Source: Cladopsammia gracilis (Eukaryota > Cnidaria > Anthozoa > Scleractinia > Dendrophylliidae). From it: 64,000 nt of DNA. A program made the position numbers and the translations under genes. Below are positions 43,775 to 54,778 of this stretch, in pieces. Position 1 is the first letter of the stretch. Each line of letters opens with the position of its first letter. The stretch covers positions 421,001-485,000 of the forward strand of contig JAJGOT010000169.1 in the NCBI GenBank assembly GCA_022457155.1. The letters are read 5' to 3'. A model generated the notes under the pieces. It saw only the letters and a list, made by a program, of their open reading frames with translations, did no database searches and had not been told where the DNA came from.

Positions 43775-45581
43775 AAAATTAAATCAAATAAATTGCCACT
43801 TTTACATTCTATATAGTGAAACACTTAAAGAAAACAAACTGCTCGTAGTGTAAACGAACGTTTCTGTAACAGGCTATTCTCTTCTAAAAATCACATCTTT
43901 CTTAGTTCATCCACCACCCTTAACCTCCCCCCCCCCCTCACTCAAAAAATATTAAGACTTTTAACAAGAATTAACTTCAAATACCAATAAAATAAAAACC
44001 AATTCATTTCTAAAATTTAAAATGATCCATTTAATCCCTAATAGTTAGGAAACAGATGACACCACAACGGCATTAGATCATTCCTTCAACAACCATACAC
44101 AACTACCTAATTACTCCATTTAACAGAAAGACAGACATCGCTAATCTAAACCGGAAAAGGTAGATATTTCGGCCCACCCACAATTAAACAAGTTTCAACA
44201 AAATATTACAGATCATACAACATTTAATAACCAATCTTAAACAATTTGTCAATATTGCTAACCTTTACATTCAAACGCTATTTCGGACAACTCATCTCTT
44301 CAAATTGTAAATCATCTTCATTTTCTTTCAACTTACCAATTAAACGTTATGCTTATAAAAACACAGACCTACCCATTGTTTTATCAAACATATGCTGCTT
44401 CTCAAACATTTAAAACAATGTCTCTGAAATAGACATACAGTATTCTCACGAATAACCAGCATCACAGCTACCCTTGGCTACAAGTATAAACGCAATAAAA
44501 CTTCATCATACTTCGAACATAAATTTGCCTTTCGCGCTCCGTCATAGTCCATCATTTCAAGTGAAAGCCGACGAGAGACAGCGGCGACCACAGGACCATA
44601 CTGCCGACACTTAAAGATAACGTCTATTGACAGTAGAAAACCAAATTTTTGAAACTCCTTTTAACTCCTATTTCAGTCGCACACTACAATTGTAGAATTT
44701 CTAACCATCACAAAACCAAAATTACCAAAAATAATACCCTATTTAACGACTGACCATGACCTCAAAAACCTTAACATATCGACCCGAACATCACTATATA
44801 CTGTACAAAACGAACTCCGCTCTCCCAAAGGAATGTAACTGCAACGCTCCGGTGACCAAAACTTACGACATTCTATTCTAAATCACGTAAACCATTCTAC
44901 ATTAGACATTGTAAGAACGCGTTTCGATTTTTCAACAATTTCAAGTAAAATTGGATCGCTTGAAATCCATTTTGTTGCTAGACCTCTAGCTCTGAGGTCG
45001 TTGGTGCGCGTAGAAATTCGTAGCGAACAGCACATATAGAACACTGTACAACATTCCGCCATCACCGAAAACAATTAGGGATCGCGGCACATTATTTCCA
45101 TGTAAGTATAATTACTTGATAACTACGGTAAGGCAAATTGCTAGTTGTAATAGAATAAACTGTGCGTTTGTTGTAAAGTCAAATGGCTAGCCTGCACAAC
45201 AGACTTTATTTTTTAATGCGTTTCAGAGGAGCGCTAAACGAGTGGCCACAGCAAAGCGGAAGGGCATCTAAGGAAAGTGGTTTTAATGATAAGATTTGAC
45301 AGTGATTTGCGTTTAAAAACACAGGTGCTGTAGTGATATGATGAGTAATAATATGCGATGAATTTGACTTTCCACTGTTCGTCCTTTCGTGTTAATAAAA
45401 TTATTAGTTGTTAGATCGGTAGATGATTTTTGTCGCAATGATAAGTCTTCAATTCTCTTTAAACTCTATATAATATTGGTTAGTTAGATACTTAAGGATT
45501 AGAAAACAGGTGTCGTGTGCGTCGTGCCTTCCACGAGCCATTGTAGTCCAAGTGTATCTGCTGCGAGGGAGCGAGGGGGGG

Positions 45582-45617
<36 letters not shown>

Positions 45618-45760
45618 TGGGTGATGTAAGAAAGATCTGATTTTTAGAACACAATCAATAGCCTGTTACAGAGATGTTCGTTTAGACTACGAGCAGTTTG
45701 TTTTCTTTCAATGGTAAACTACATAGAGTGTAAAAGTGGCAATTTATTTGATTTAATTTT
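43775..45760. repeat. Long inverted repeat around a strand-skewed block
   Basis: 43775-43918 and 45612-45760 are inverted copies (shared AAATCAAATAAATTGCCACTT, AAACAAACTGCTCGTAGT and GTAACAGGCTATT). A C-run follows the left arm at about 43928 and a G-run precedes the right arm at about 45573-45582, so the arms extend to there. The 1.6-kb loop has no gene; its first two thirds are markedly poor in G on the plus strand. Confidence 0.8.
45573..45614. repeat. G-run and (GA)n microsatellite
   Basis: Ten G residues followed by an uninterrupted GA dinucleotide run to 45614. Confidence 0.95.
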
Positions 45761-45785
45761 GTGCTCATTTTATTGGAGGGAGACA

Positions 45786-46217
45786 TTACGGTGCTCTGAA
45801 TCGCCGCAACACCGGCAAAATAAATTACGGAACACCGCATCGCCCCAAGAAAAGTCGACGAAACACCGTCACCGCAATATATCTTTTTGTCAAGTTATCA
45901 TGAAAAAGGCTTAGGATTGGCGACCAGCAGAGTATTGAAGATTAACTAGACAGTATTGTACTGTTTTTTGTTACAAATTTAACATAATGGTACCTGCTTT
46001 TCAAAATTAAGTGCGAAGTAAATAACATATGGAGGCTAAATTTAGAGTCAAACAGGAAACGGCGACACCGCAGATAATTTTGTTGCACCGAACACCGCAG
46101 ACTGTAAAGTGTAAACATCGCACACCGTAAAGTTTGAGATCACCGCAACACCGCAAGCTGGGATTTTATTCACCGCAACACCGCATAAAAAAATGAGCAA
46201 CACCGTAACACCGCAAA
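45786..46217. repeat. Dispersed CACCGCAA repeat field
   Basis: At least ten occurrences of CACCG(C/T)A-type motifs, several as the double form CACCGCAACACCGCA (about 46141, 46172 and 46200 in a row at about 30-bp intervals, with unrelated spacers). A less regular group lies at 45800-45875. They are direct repeats on one strand. Confidence 0.7.
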
Positions 46218-47853
46218 TCTCCAATGCCCACATCTTATTGATTTAAAAAAAAAGAAGAAAATAGCGTGCAGATAGTCAGACTCTGGCGGCGTTGTATAAG
46301 TGACGTTATTAAGAGCAGTGTAACGATATTGTTTGCATAAAGAAAAACCGCCAGTTCTGTAAGATTTATTTAGCACTTGGAAATTGTAACGATATTCTAT
46401 GGTGATTTGATAAATAATAAATCGGTTATTTGTGTTTAAATGAAGATGAATTGGTATTTAAAGAGATTACTGGACGTTCCGTGTGTGTTTATTGATTTAA
46501 AATAGTTACATCTTATCAACTTAGAGGCGGTCCGTCTTTATTCAAAAGCTGTTAATTCGATTTCTAGAGTTGTTACTTTAGAGAGTAATATTTGGAAAAC
46601 GCGTTTAGTATTTTGTATTGTGTAAGATATGTCGAGTATAGAAAAATTGTATTTTCATTTCATAAGTTTTTGGCGAGTTTAATACAGTGGCTCTTTTGTG
46701 GTTAGTAATCGGAGATAGGAAGTGTTTATGGCGTGCTAATTAGAGTTAAAAGCATGTAATGCATATTTGCGATTTTACACTTTGATGACTTGTCAACAAT
46801 TTTCTGTCAAAATTGTTCGGCAAAGTGATGTCGGTTGACGTCGCTTTGCGTCGTTTTATACGACTCTATACCCATCACAGCAAGAAAACAACCAAGGGAC
46901 ACTGACAAATGAAATGCGCGAAAAAGGAGTCCATATAGTGAACCAGTTAAACAACAAACCTGGAAGACATCACCCGGAACCATTCTGATCTAAGAAACGC
47001 AAAAACCACACTCCCCTCGAAAACACTCCCCCCCCCCTCTCTCCCCCACCTCCCAGAACGCAATAAACGATCTCAGTTTCACTTTTCACAGCATTAAACT
47101 AAATCGCAGCGCCACGTGCATTTTTAAAACAATGTAAGCTGTCAAATTTTATCTTTAAAAACGCTCCGGAACGGCTCAGATGACATATCTGATCCACAAC
47201 TCAAATGAAATAGCTGTTCTATATTTCAGTGAAAATATACTTTTATACAAAAATAACGGCTTCTCGTACCTTTTGGTGTCTCTATTGAAATCAAGGTACT
47301 CTCGACTCTCGAATCTTCACAATTAACCAAACTCAACTTCACAAAACATATACAAACATATACATATACATGACATGACAACAAATGAAAACCACAAAAC
47401 CACACGACGGAATCTCTACCAGCCGAAAACTTAATCGCCCGCGAAGCGTATTAAATTTGGATATTCTTAGCACCAAAATATGGGTATGACATAATCGTAC
47501 AAGCATCGGACTACTAACAGTTCTTAAATGACTAAATACAGCCGTTTACTAAATTTCCCAAATTTCATAACACCCGTGCGAAACGCAAGGACACAAAAAA
47601 CAATAAACACCTTTTACCATCGCATGCTCACTGGAGTCCGCACCATTTATTAAGGTAAAAACAAACTAAATCGTTACACGGGAAGTGACAACAAACAGAA
47701 CTTTGGAGAGAACGAACGAGCATCCATAGCATGAAAAAATCCCCATACCGCTCGCTACGAAAAGACAGAAGAAAAATCCCCCACTTATAAACAATTGTCT
47801 CCAACTTGCCGAGCTCAATGGAAACAGAACTTTACAAGAATTTGAAATCCTAA
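46218..47853. other. No gene seen
   Basis: 46380-46880 is G/T-rich and 46900-47850 A/C-rich on the plus strand, with a C/T run at about 47027-47050. No open frame or repeat pair that I can support. Confidence 0.5.
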
Positions 47854-48228
47854 ATGACTGAGAAACTGACAGCTGTGATAGATATTGTCATTAGCATAGC
47901 CATCTTTAGCATTTTAACTCGCCCATCGACCGCGACCCTTAAAAAATCTATCTTGAATGCCAGCGTTCGCTGCAGCAGTGGACCCTCCGGCTCAAATTCT
48001 ATGAACACTGGTAATCAAAACGTCTATAAACTCTCTAAAACCGTCCATAAGAAACTCCATCGTTCTTATGTAGTTAATCCCCTGGCAATCGCTCTGAACA
48101 GCGGTAAATCTTCAGAGAGATCAATATACGCAGCTGCGATGTATTGCTCCAAGGCCTTCACAGGACAAATAGGAATGGCTATCGTTACAATCGCAATCCA
48201 CCCCATCACGAAACTGGTCAGTCTTTGA
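47854..48228 (+). other. Open frame of 124 codons, unidentified
   Basis: Starts MTEKLTAVIDIVISIAIFSI with a hydrophobic stretch and continues with ordinary mixed composition. I see no domain and no matching neighbour. It may be chance, as the surroundings are non-coding. Confidence 0.2.
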
Positions 48229-48840
48229 CGATTCTAAAAATATGGAAACATAAGAGCAAAAACTTAGTATCACAAGGTCTTACAACGCATAACTCAGTGA
48301 AACGGAAAAACCCGCCAAAACCCTGTAGCGGACATTAAGCACCGAAGAACAAGAACTGACTTCATTAAGCAGCCACTGCAACTAAACTGCAAATTGAAAA
48401 GGGTTGACACGCAGGCAACAAATGTGATTACACCAACCCCACTGTTTCCATCTTTTCAAACCTCCTAGGTAAGAACACATACTAGTCCGCTCTAAAAGCG
48501 AGGGAAAGCGGAGAAGACCCTGGGAACCTGGTAGGCCTGTGCAGCTCTACTAGCCAATCGTTTCTGAAGATTTATTTTATCAGTGGATATTCGGATCAAT
48601 ATGCTTGCCAATTACTTCTTTAAGTTCAACCAACCTACTGGTTTGCCTCCGCAAAGGCACTTAACATTCATGTTCTACTCACTAATGAATCCTAGTAAGG
48701 CCGAAACAACTTTTCATCGCTGCCTCTCCAATGGCATAAATTTAGCTGTACAACATGCGTATCGCGAAGGTAAAGTTCAAAATGGCGGCTCCGAACTGCC
48801 TGGATAATACTGTTCAACTACTCTAAGAATCAAGGAGTGT
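48229..48840. other. No gene seen
   Basis: Short frames only (for example 48583-48807), none with recognisable content. Confidence 0.5.
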
Positions 48841-48849
48841 GTTCTCTTC

Positions 48850-48918
48850 TAGCCTGCGCACAGACGTGTAATATTTCCTTTGTGAGCGAGGAAATCGGAG
48901 ACGGCTGCACACAGGCTA
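48850..48918. mobile_element. 69-bp hAT-like MITE
   Basis: Ends TAGCCTG/CAGGCTA, with inner inverted CGCACAG/CTGCACA, and the direct repeat GTTCTCTTC on both sides (48841-48849, 48919-48927). An 8-9-bp duplication fits the hAT superfamily. Confidence 0.85.
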
Positions 48919-49229
48919 GTTCTCTTCACGCTAGTTTCTATTTATTATAAGCTTTATTTCATTCGCAGAACCCACGTTTATCTTATTCAGTAGAACGGAA
49001 ATGTATCCCTGTGGACACCTGGTGCACTTGCAGTCGACACTCCGCACTCATTTCTACTGCGCATTTTGTTACGCATGTCACGCCAATGTACTTTAACACA
49101 TACGTCATGCATTGTAGAGCACGGAAGTTAACAAACATGGCAAATACATGGTCGCTTTGAGAACTTCGCAGCAATTTTACTCTCTTGGAAGCTCGGTGAC
49201 TCCCATTATAGGCTGCTAAGAAAAACTAT

Positions 49230-49491
49230 TTTACCTCGATTCAATTTAAATAAAAACTGTTTAAAGGCAACTTGGAACTTAATAGGCACGATAATAAATA
49301 GGAAAAAGAAAACCTCACCCCCTATAACCAACCTTTTTCGTAACAATAAATGTTATACAAATAAGAAAGACATCTGTGAACAACTAAATTCATATTTCGT
49401 TAATATTGGCCCAAAACTTGCTGCGCAAATACCAACGCCTGATGCACAATTGGCCTCTCTCTGCGTCGACACAAAACAAATTCTAAATTGA
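49230..49491 (+). pseudogene. LINE fragment upstream of RT
   Basis: The plus strand reads ATWNLIGTIINRKKKTSPPI, then NKKDICEQLNSYFVNIGPKL and AAQIPTP, the linker between endonuclease and RT in Jockey/CR1/RTE-type LINEs. It ends at a TGA near 49491, immediately before the TAAA microsatellite. Confidence 0.75.
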
Positions 49492-49492
49492 A

Positions 49493-49555
49493 ATAAAGTA
49501 AATAAAATAAATATAAATAAATAAACAACTAAATAAATAAATAAATAAATAAAAG
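49493..49555. repeat. (TAAA)n microsatellite
   Basis: Repeated AAATA/TAAA units next to the LINE fragment; it could be a LINE tail that expanded. Confidence 0.9.
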
Positions 49556-50347
49556 TCAACCGCCTCCAGTGGAGAGCACCAATAGAAGGAATTAACATAC
49601 GACAACTCCTTAAATACACTTACCAAATACCTTGATACTACATAACAACAAGACCATATTTTTCAGCTAATTAATTAAAAAACGCAGAAAAATCTTATCC
49701 TCTAGTCTCAATTCCACAATGAATTGACAGCTTTTTTTTTTAAAAAAAAAATATAACACGCGTTCTCTAAATCTTCTCCTTTCTTGCACCTTAAAAAAAT
49801 CTAGCTGTAATCTAACGCATTAACGAGATGCCTTTAAGAGCCCTTTGATTAGAGACCAGGCTTCATGGCACACAGAACACTGGTAGATACAGAATTTGAT
49901 TGCATTATAAATTTTTTTATTTGCTTTTGGAACACACCTACAAAAATAGGCGATCAAAAGGGTTGTACACTCAAGCGGTAAGCTGAAAGCAATAAAAACA
50001 ACCAAAGCCGGTATAAAAATAAAAGCACAGTATTGGACGGTGCAAACGACATAATACAAAGCACGCTAATGGACCCTGCATACCGTAACAATGTATAAAA
50101 TGGGTGCACACTAATGTACTGTGCACCAAGGTGGCCACATGATAAGCCAACAACAATAAGCCAACAGAAACAGCACAACACATATATTCGGCTAAATGCA
50201 GCCGTAAAATAGCTGAATTCCGAGGCATCAAAACACGGCTTGGTATTAAATGTAATCTATGAAATGGCTCTGAGCAGCTTGGATTTACAAGCAGAATAAA
50301 AAATGTATGAAATCGGTATCAGTCCACATGCTTCGAATATGCTGGAA
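49556..50347. other. No gene recognised
   Basis: Hydrophobic frames on the minus strand (50059-49820, 50181-49954) overlap one another in different phases and show no family signature. Probably non-coding or 3' sequence of the SGNH gene. Confidence 0.45.
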
Positions 50348-50932
50348 TTAAAACGGGCCGGTAGCCGTAAAACTACGCAAAGACCTCAAAACGGCCCCCC
50401 TGAGACTCCGGAAATATTTGAATTGCCCAAGCCTGTTAAGATGTACGCCATCACGAGCGAGAAATTCAGTGGTAGTATTCCAAAAGCCCCTGTGACCCCA
50501 GAAAAAAGAGTAAGGGATAGGCTCAAGTACGGCTTTTAGGTATCTGTTGAGCAAGCCGACCCGAGCGTTAAATACTGGCTGGGATCCCCGAAGGGTTTGG
50601 CATACACACACGACCCTCACATTGTAATCATCATGTAGGGTTTTGACGAGCTCCTCGATGGAGGAACCCACAACTAATGGATCCAGGTTAGAAAGATCAT
50701 TGGTTCCCAGTTGCAAAATTACTATGTCTGGGGCAAATGAAGTGACAACCTGTATGTCATGAAGCAGCGTTTTGGCCACGGTGCGACCGCCAACACCGTG
50801 CCATTTAAACGTGGCGACCCGATTCCCTAAAGAAAAATTGTACTCTAGATTTGGGTTGGCCGCAACAAAATTGTGTAAACGTCTAATAAATGAATGCCCC
50901 AGTATTAAAACCTTAGCGGGAGGAAGAGCCAT
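50348..50932 (-). CDS. SGNH/GDSL hydrolase-like protein, 194 residues
   Basis: An intact frame from MALPPAKVLILGHSFIRRL to a stop at 50348. The SGNH blocks are visible: GHSFIRRL near residue 12 (nucleophile Ser), GVGGRTV near 47-50, QLGTNDLS near 75 (Asn of block III) and DGVHLNRLG near 162-166 (Asp-x2-His pair). The length is close to the usual domain size. No signal peptide or membrane segment is seen. Family function is ester hydrolysis, but related domains are carried by some retroelements (CR1-like LINE ORF1 and Ngaro-type elements), and the surroundings here are all transposon debris, so this is probably a mobile-element gene. Intact catalytic set and frame suggest recent arrival or selection. 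Confidence 0.75.
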   Translation of the reverse strand: MALPPAKVLILGHSFIRRLHNFVAANPNLEYNFSLGNRVATFKWHGVGGRTVAKTLLHDIQVVTSFAPDIVILQLGTNDLSNLDPLVVGSSIEELVKTLHDDYNVRVVCVCQTLRGSQPVFNARVGLLNRYLKAVLEPIPYSFFWGHRGFWNTTTEFLARDGVHLNRLGQFKYFRSLRGAVLRSLRSFTATGPF

Positions 50933-51184
50933 GATCGATACTAAGGATAATAAGATTGTTACAACTTGCCTGAAAAAATGTTATCGTTTAGCTAAAGGCA
51001 ATGTTCTCGCTGTGATGGTGAAGGCCAAAGGAACGGTTGCCAAAGAGAGCAGACTTTTATTACGATCAACTGAACATGATTGGCTCAGAAGTTACCTGAC
51101 AGACCACACCTCCGTTAAACAAATATGCGCCTAACACAATCGAATCAATGTATCGACATAAATAACGTCATGCTTAGGCTTGAT
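50933..51184. other. Upstream of SGNH gene, no gene recognised
   Basis: A plus-strand frame (to 51134) overlaps the SGNH start in antisense; no family signature. Confidence 0.4.
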
Positions 51185-51600
51185 GTTTATTTTTTATTTG
51201 CTTTTGGAATTTTTTGTTCACGAAGTTTTTCATTATCAGCGTTGTACATGTAGTCATCAAACAATTCCAGCCTGTCATTTGTTTGAGTAGTGTCTATCTC
51301 ATCACTACATGGTAGGACGGGTTTTCGCCACATATTATTCAGCTGTCAGATCTTCTGACAACCAAAATTCACTTCCTTTTAGACCTTTCTTAGCTTTCAT
51401 AACTTTGCTCTTGGTTTTATGAGATAAAAACTTGATGAGGATTGGTCTGGCCTTCTGCTCGATTTCCACATCTGTTTGTAACTTCTCCCTGAATAGATTA
51501 ATGGGCAGACATTCAGAAGTGGTTTCACCATCATCTTCTTTAAAGCCAAACACACTGTTCTTGTGTGTGTATTGTTCAAGGTCATTATGAACATGCTAAG
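51185..51600 (-). pseudogene. LINE ORF1-like fragment
   Basis: Reads YTHKNSVFGFKEDDGETTSE, then ARPILIKFLSHKTKSKVMKA and GSEFWLSEDLTAE, the RRM-like and C-terminal blocks of L1-type ORF1 nucleic-acid chaperones. After a stop near 51335 a second frame with DRLELFDDYMYNADNEKLRE runs to about 51188 and looks like its C-terminal tail. The coiled-coil start is partly visible up to 51700. Confidence 0.6.
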
Positions 51601-51713
51601 TAGAAGTGATGACCTCCATCTTTGACCTCAATTCGTCTTCAAGAAGTAAAACATTTGTATTGATGTCTTCTATCTTTCTTTTTCTTTATTCAGATCTTCT
51701 TTCACCTGCTCTT

Positions 51714-52150
51714 TTATGTTGTTCTCAGCAATTTCTTCTTCCAGAATGTTGCTGCTTCTTGCTCGCTCACAAACTCCTTTTCCTCCTTCTTACAGTTAAT
51801 GTGAAGCCCTTCTCGAACACCACTCTTCGTTTCAGCCTCTAAGCAGTGATGGAAAAGGCCAAACCCTTCAAGAAATAACACAAATAAAATTCCTGCAAAC
51901 AATGCATTTTAAACCTCTGAAGAACTCGGTCTAAAAGTTTTCAAGCACCTTTTGTCATTCACGTCCAGAGGATTCAAAGCTTCTCATTCATTTTTCTCCA
52001 AATAACACTTGAGGGCACAAGTTATTCTATAAACACTCTTGGAAGGGTATCTTTCCCCAGACTTTTTAGCTACCTCGATCATGAATTTTGACAACCAATA
52101 GTTCAGCGACAGAGTGTTCATTTCAGCAATATGTGCATTCACAGCTGTAA
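51714..52150 (-). pseudogene. Crypton-type recombinase fragment, second copy
   Basis: 52150-51984 reads EMNTLSLNYWLSKFMIEVAK, then SGERYPSKSVYRI, the N-terminal core-binding region. Then come NPLDVNDKR and, after breaks, EGLHINCKKEEKEFVSEQEA, followed by TFWKKKLL. These line up with EMSVLSINYWLTKFVQQ, NPLNKSDKR and PVTQEEENKFWEMGLLG of the copy at 62.8-64 kb. The catalytic Arg/His/Tyr part is missing, replaced by the LINE ORF1 fragment. Confidence 0.7.
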
Positions 52151-52219
52151 CCTTGTGTAAATCGTAGTCCTTAAAAAGTCCACCACAATCTATTGATCTA
52201 TTACTTGACAATACCAGGT

Positions 52220-52402
52220 TTATTGTTGATGCACCCAGGTAAATTATGCAAGGATAACAAAAACTTAAACACCTCGCCATTTGTCCAAGGTTACCACTGG
52301 ATTTTCTTTGATGTGGAGTCTGTATTTACCAATGTGCCTCTTCATAAAGTTGTTCAGATTGTTTTGTCCAGAGTTTTATTCCTTGTAATAAGGGGATTCT
52401 GA
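52220..52402 (+). pseudogene. Penelope-like RT fragment
   Basis: The frame has IFFDVESVFTNVPLHKVVQI, the RT block with the first catalytic Asp in Penelope-like elements (FDVxSLFTNVP). Only about 50 residues survive. Confidence 0.65.
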
Positions 52403-52527
52403 CGCATTTGACCTTGGCCTTTCAATTCTGCTAGAAAATCCCCATCTCCCTTCCCCTGGAGATTTTCTAGGACATCTCTGATGTTCCACAGGTAGTCACC
52501 TGTAAACATTTAGCCAAAATCTAAAGC

Positions 52528-53484
52528 TCACCACATCCCTTCCCCTGGAGTTTCAAGCACATTTTGAATTTCTGCTAAAATCTTATCCGTCTCGCTTTCT
52601 ATAGGTTTATGCCCATAGGCAAATGTTCCAATTCCATCTTCTCGTATTATTCGCTTATCATCATTTGCAGAAAGAGCGATTAACGAAATATAAGAGGATG
52701 AGTTATTCATTTCATTTCACTTTATTTTATTTGCAATGATGTCACTTAATAATTCACAAAAGTGTGCCACAGCGTGGCACAGTTGACTTAATAATTAATT
52801 CACAAAAGTGTGCCATGTTGTGGTAGTTATTTACTTATTTTAAACGTTGCTCCAAAAAGTACAATCTTCTTCATAGATCTTTTTTATAATCGGTAAATAT
52901 GCCTTAAAAGTGCGAATTGGCACTGCACAATATTGTAATTTGGGGTACAATTCAAAGAGTGAAGAGAGTGAAATTAAAAAATACATATATTGTTTTTTGA
53001 ACCCACATGACTCGTGTTCTACCTTAATAATTTCTAGAGAGTTTTTCTTTGGCGTGTTTGAGTAAAGTTCCCTGCCTTGCTACGAATGCTGTTGCGTTCT
53101 TTTTACTTGATCGTCTGGCTTGATTTAATTTTTTCAATAAATCCACAAGTTCTGTAACACTGCAGGCTGTTTGGCTTGTCAAATCGGTATAGTTCACAAA
53201 TAAATTCTCCATGTCGACGGAGTCAAGAGTGCTTTTAACTTCTCTCTTTCGTCCTCCATCATCGGCTTGCTTGAAGGGGCCTTTCCACCAGTAAACGTTT
53301 CCTTTATCTCATCAAAGCATTTCTGTAATAGTGTTGAATATCTGTGTATTGTGTTAAGTTTGCGAAAAGATTGGCTCACGTCTTTTAGCAACTGCTCACT
53401 GCCGATGTTTGCTTCAAATGATGTGTCAAGCCTTTGTCTTTGTATACACCATGCTGGTTTTCGAACGGTCGAAACCGCTTTCAA
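52528..53484 (-). pseudogene. Unidentified ORF pieces
   Basis: Three frames: 53484-53194 (with FRKLNTIHRYSTLLQKCFDE), 53212-53024 (basic, RRSSKKNATAFVARQGTL) and 52710-52528 (SLIALSANDDKRIIREDGIG, then TFAYGH). They look coding and are on the strand of the Polinton-like remains just upstream, but I recognise no family. Direct (CAAAAGTGTGCCA) repeats lie between them at 52757-52815. Confidence 0.3.
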
Positions 53485-53749
53485 CCGGTTATTTGATTAC
53501 CTCACCGGATGTTTTATGATATCATATGATAGTCGCGTGATTTTTCAACCAGTCACAAATTGACTTACACATCTTACATATAATTTACTCCTGAGATATT
53601 TTCAAACATGATCCTATTTTCATAAATGAATCGTTTGTCATCGAAGCAAGACAGTGACACTTTGTTGATTTCATAACTTCCAAGCTGATGATTCTGACTT
53701 CTTATTATTTGATCAGTTTGAGAAGCTACAGTATATCAAACACTTGAGT

Positions 53750-54060
53750 GTTTCATCAGAGATTTTGAACATCACTCAGTGGAACCCAAGAGTTGAATTT
53801 ATCAGGATATCCACTCCACTTTACAAATGCTCGATTTTGCTCTTCACGGATGACTTTCTCAATTCAAGACAGTTTTTTGCTTTGCTGTAATTTCTGTTCG
53901 TAAAAGGAACCCACCGCAGCTTCTCCCATCAAATCGATGAGATGGCATGTGACTGGTGTTGTATTCAAAACTTTGTCAGCAACGAAAATATCTTCTGTTC
54001 AATTTGGCGTGTAACCCTTATCGAAAACTGCTCGCTTATATTTTGAGATTCTAACTTTAT
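53750..54060 (-). pseudogene. Polinton/adintovirus-type integrase C-terminus
   Basis: Reads PKFQIGDKVRISKYKRAVFD with a KGYTPN end, then after a stop DIFVADKVLNTTPVTCHLID and a chromodomain-like FVKWSGYPDKFNSW. This is the SH3-like tail plus chromo-type end found in integrases of Polinton (Maverick) elements and related adintoviruses, and in Ginger-type elements. The catalytic core is missing. Several stops; a relic only. Confidence 0.6.
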
Positions 54061-54464
54061 CTCCGATTTGAAATTTTGGTGTGTATGTTTTATCATTTTG
54101 CCTTATAGATTGAAAAAAAAAACACCGCTCACATTTTCCGGCTTGCTCGCTTCTTGCCACCTGTCCCCATTTTGGCATTTTGCCATCAGGAATCTTGTCA
54201 AGTTCACTTACCATTTTTCTATCGCAATATCCTTTATTTGTTTTTCCTGTTTTTACTCTATCATAACAGATATCATGATAAGCAGAAATTTCATCTACTT
54301 TGTTGTATGGCTGGTCATACCATTTAAGGACTTCACCAGTTTCAGGATCAAAATCTAGTTGTCCTTTCAAAGGATTATATGGCCCCATATATTTATATTT
54401 GCCTGGAGTAAATCCACCACAAATAATTTGATACATGATACCCTCGTGGGATACTGATTCATAG
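54061..54464 (-). pseudogene. Phospholipase A2-like domain fragment
   Basis: Within a 260-codon frame, residues about 115-195 read KYKYMGPYNPLKGQ, a DPETGEVLKWYDQPYNKVDE stretch and SAYHDICYDRV. The P-x-N-x-LD start and HD-x-CY centre (His-Asp pair) match the parvovirus-type/adintovirus phospholipase A2-like family, which helps particles cross membranes. Here it runs directly into the integrase tail downstream and is preceded by LINE sequence, so it is a chimera of debris and not an expressed gene. Described as an old endogenous copy only. Confidence 0.65.
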
Positions 54465-54778
54465 TTATGCATGGAGGGCCAGGCATCTAAACACTCTTTG
54501 TAGTACACAGGCAAGGAGACAGGCAATTTCTGACTCTCAAAATTGCACTGAAACAGAAATTTGCCACCTACTTTGTCAAGATAGAAATCCAAGGCTTTCT
54601 TCCAAGGGCTTTCATAATCCTCAATATACCTCGTTAAACACATAATTCTTTGGGCATAAATCATAGATTCAAGATCGAGCATTTTCAGGCCTCTGTCTTC
54701 AATGTTATTTGTTAAAGCTGACTGCTTGATCTTATCCTTGCCTTTCAAATGCACTGAAATAATTTTTAAATTGGTCAT
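54465..54778 (-). pseudogene. L1-type LINE ORF2 C-terminal fragment
   Basis: The first 105 codons of the same frame read SALTNNIEDRGLKMLDLESM, then RYIEDYESPWKKALDFYLDK and LPVYYKECLDAW, the region after RT in L1-type LINEs. It fuses in frame to the phospholipase-like piece at about 54465. Confidence 0.75.

Noticed and set aside
46058..46217. CRISPR-like spacing of CACCGCAA motifs
   Set aside because: Motif length and spacing vary, the setting is eukaryotic and no cas-type gene exists.
47854..48228. Conserved gene of 124 residues
   Set aside because: Listed only as an unidentified frame, because the flanks are non-coding and nothing in the product is recognisable.
49353..49619. Minus-strand hydrophobic ORF
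   Set aside because: It is the antisense of the LINE linker fragment and the TAAA microsatellite.
53999..54778. A single intact phospholipase A2 gene
   Set aside because: Its first 105 codons are LINE ORF2 sequence and its end is an integrase tail, so the frame is a chance chimera.
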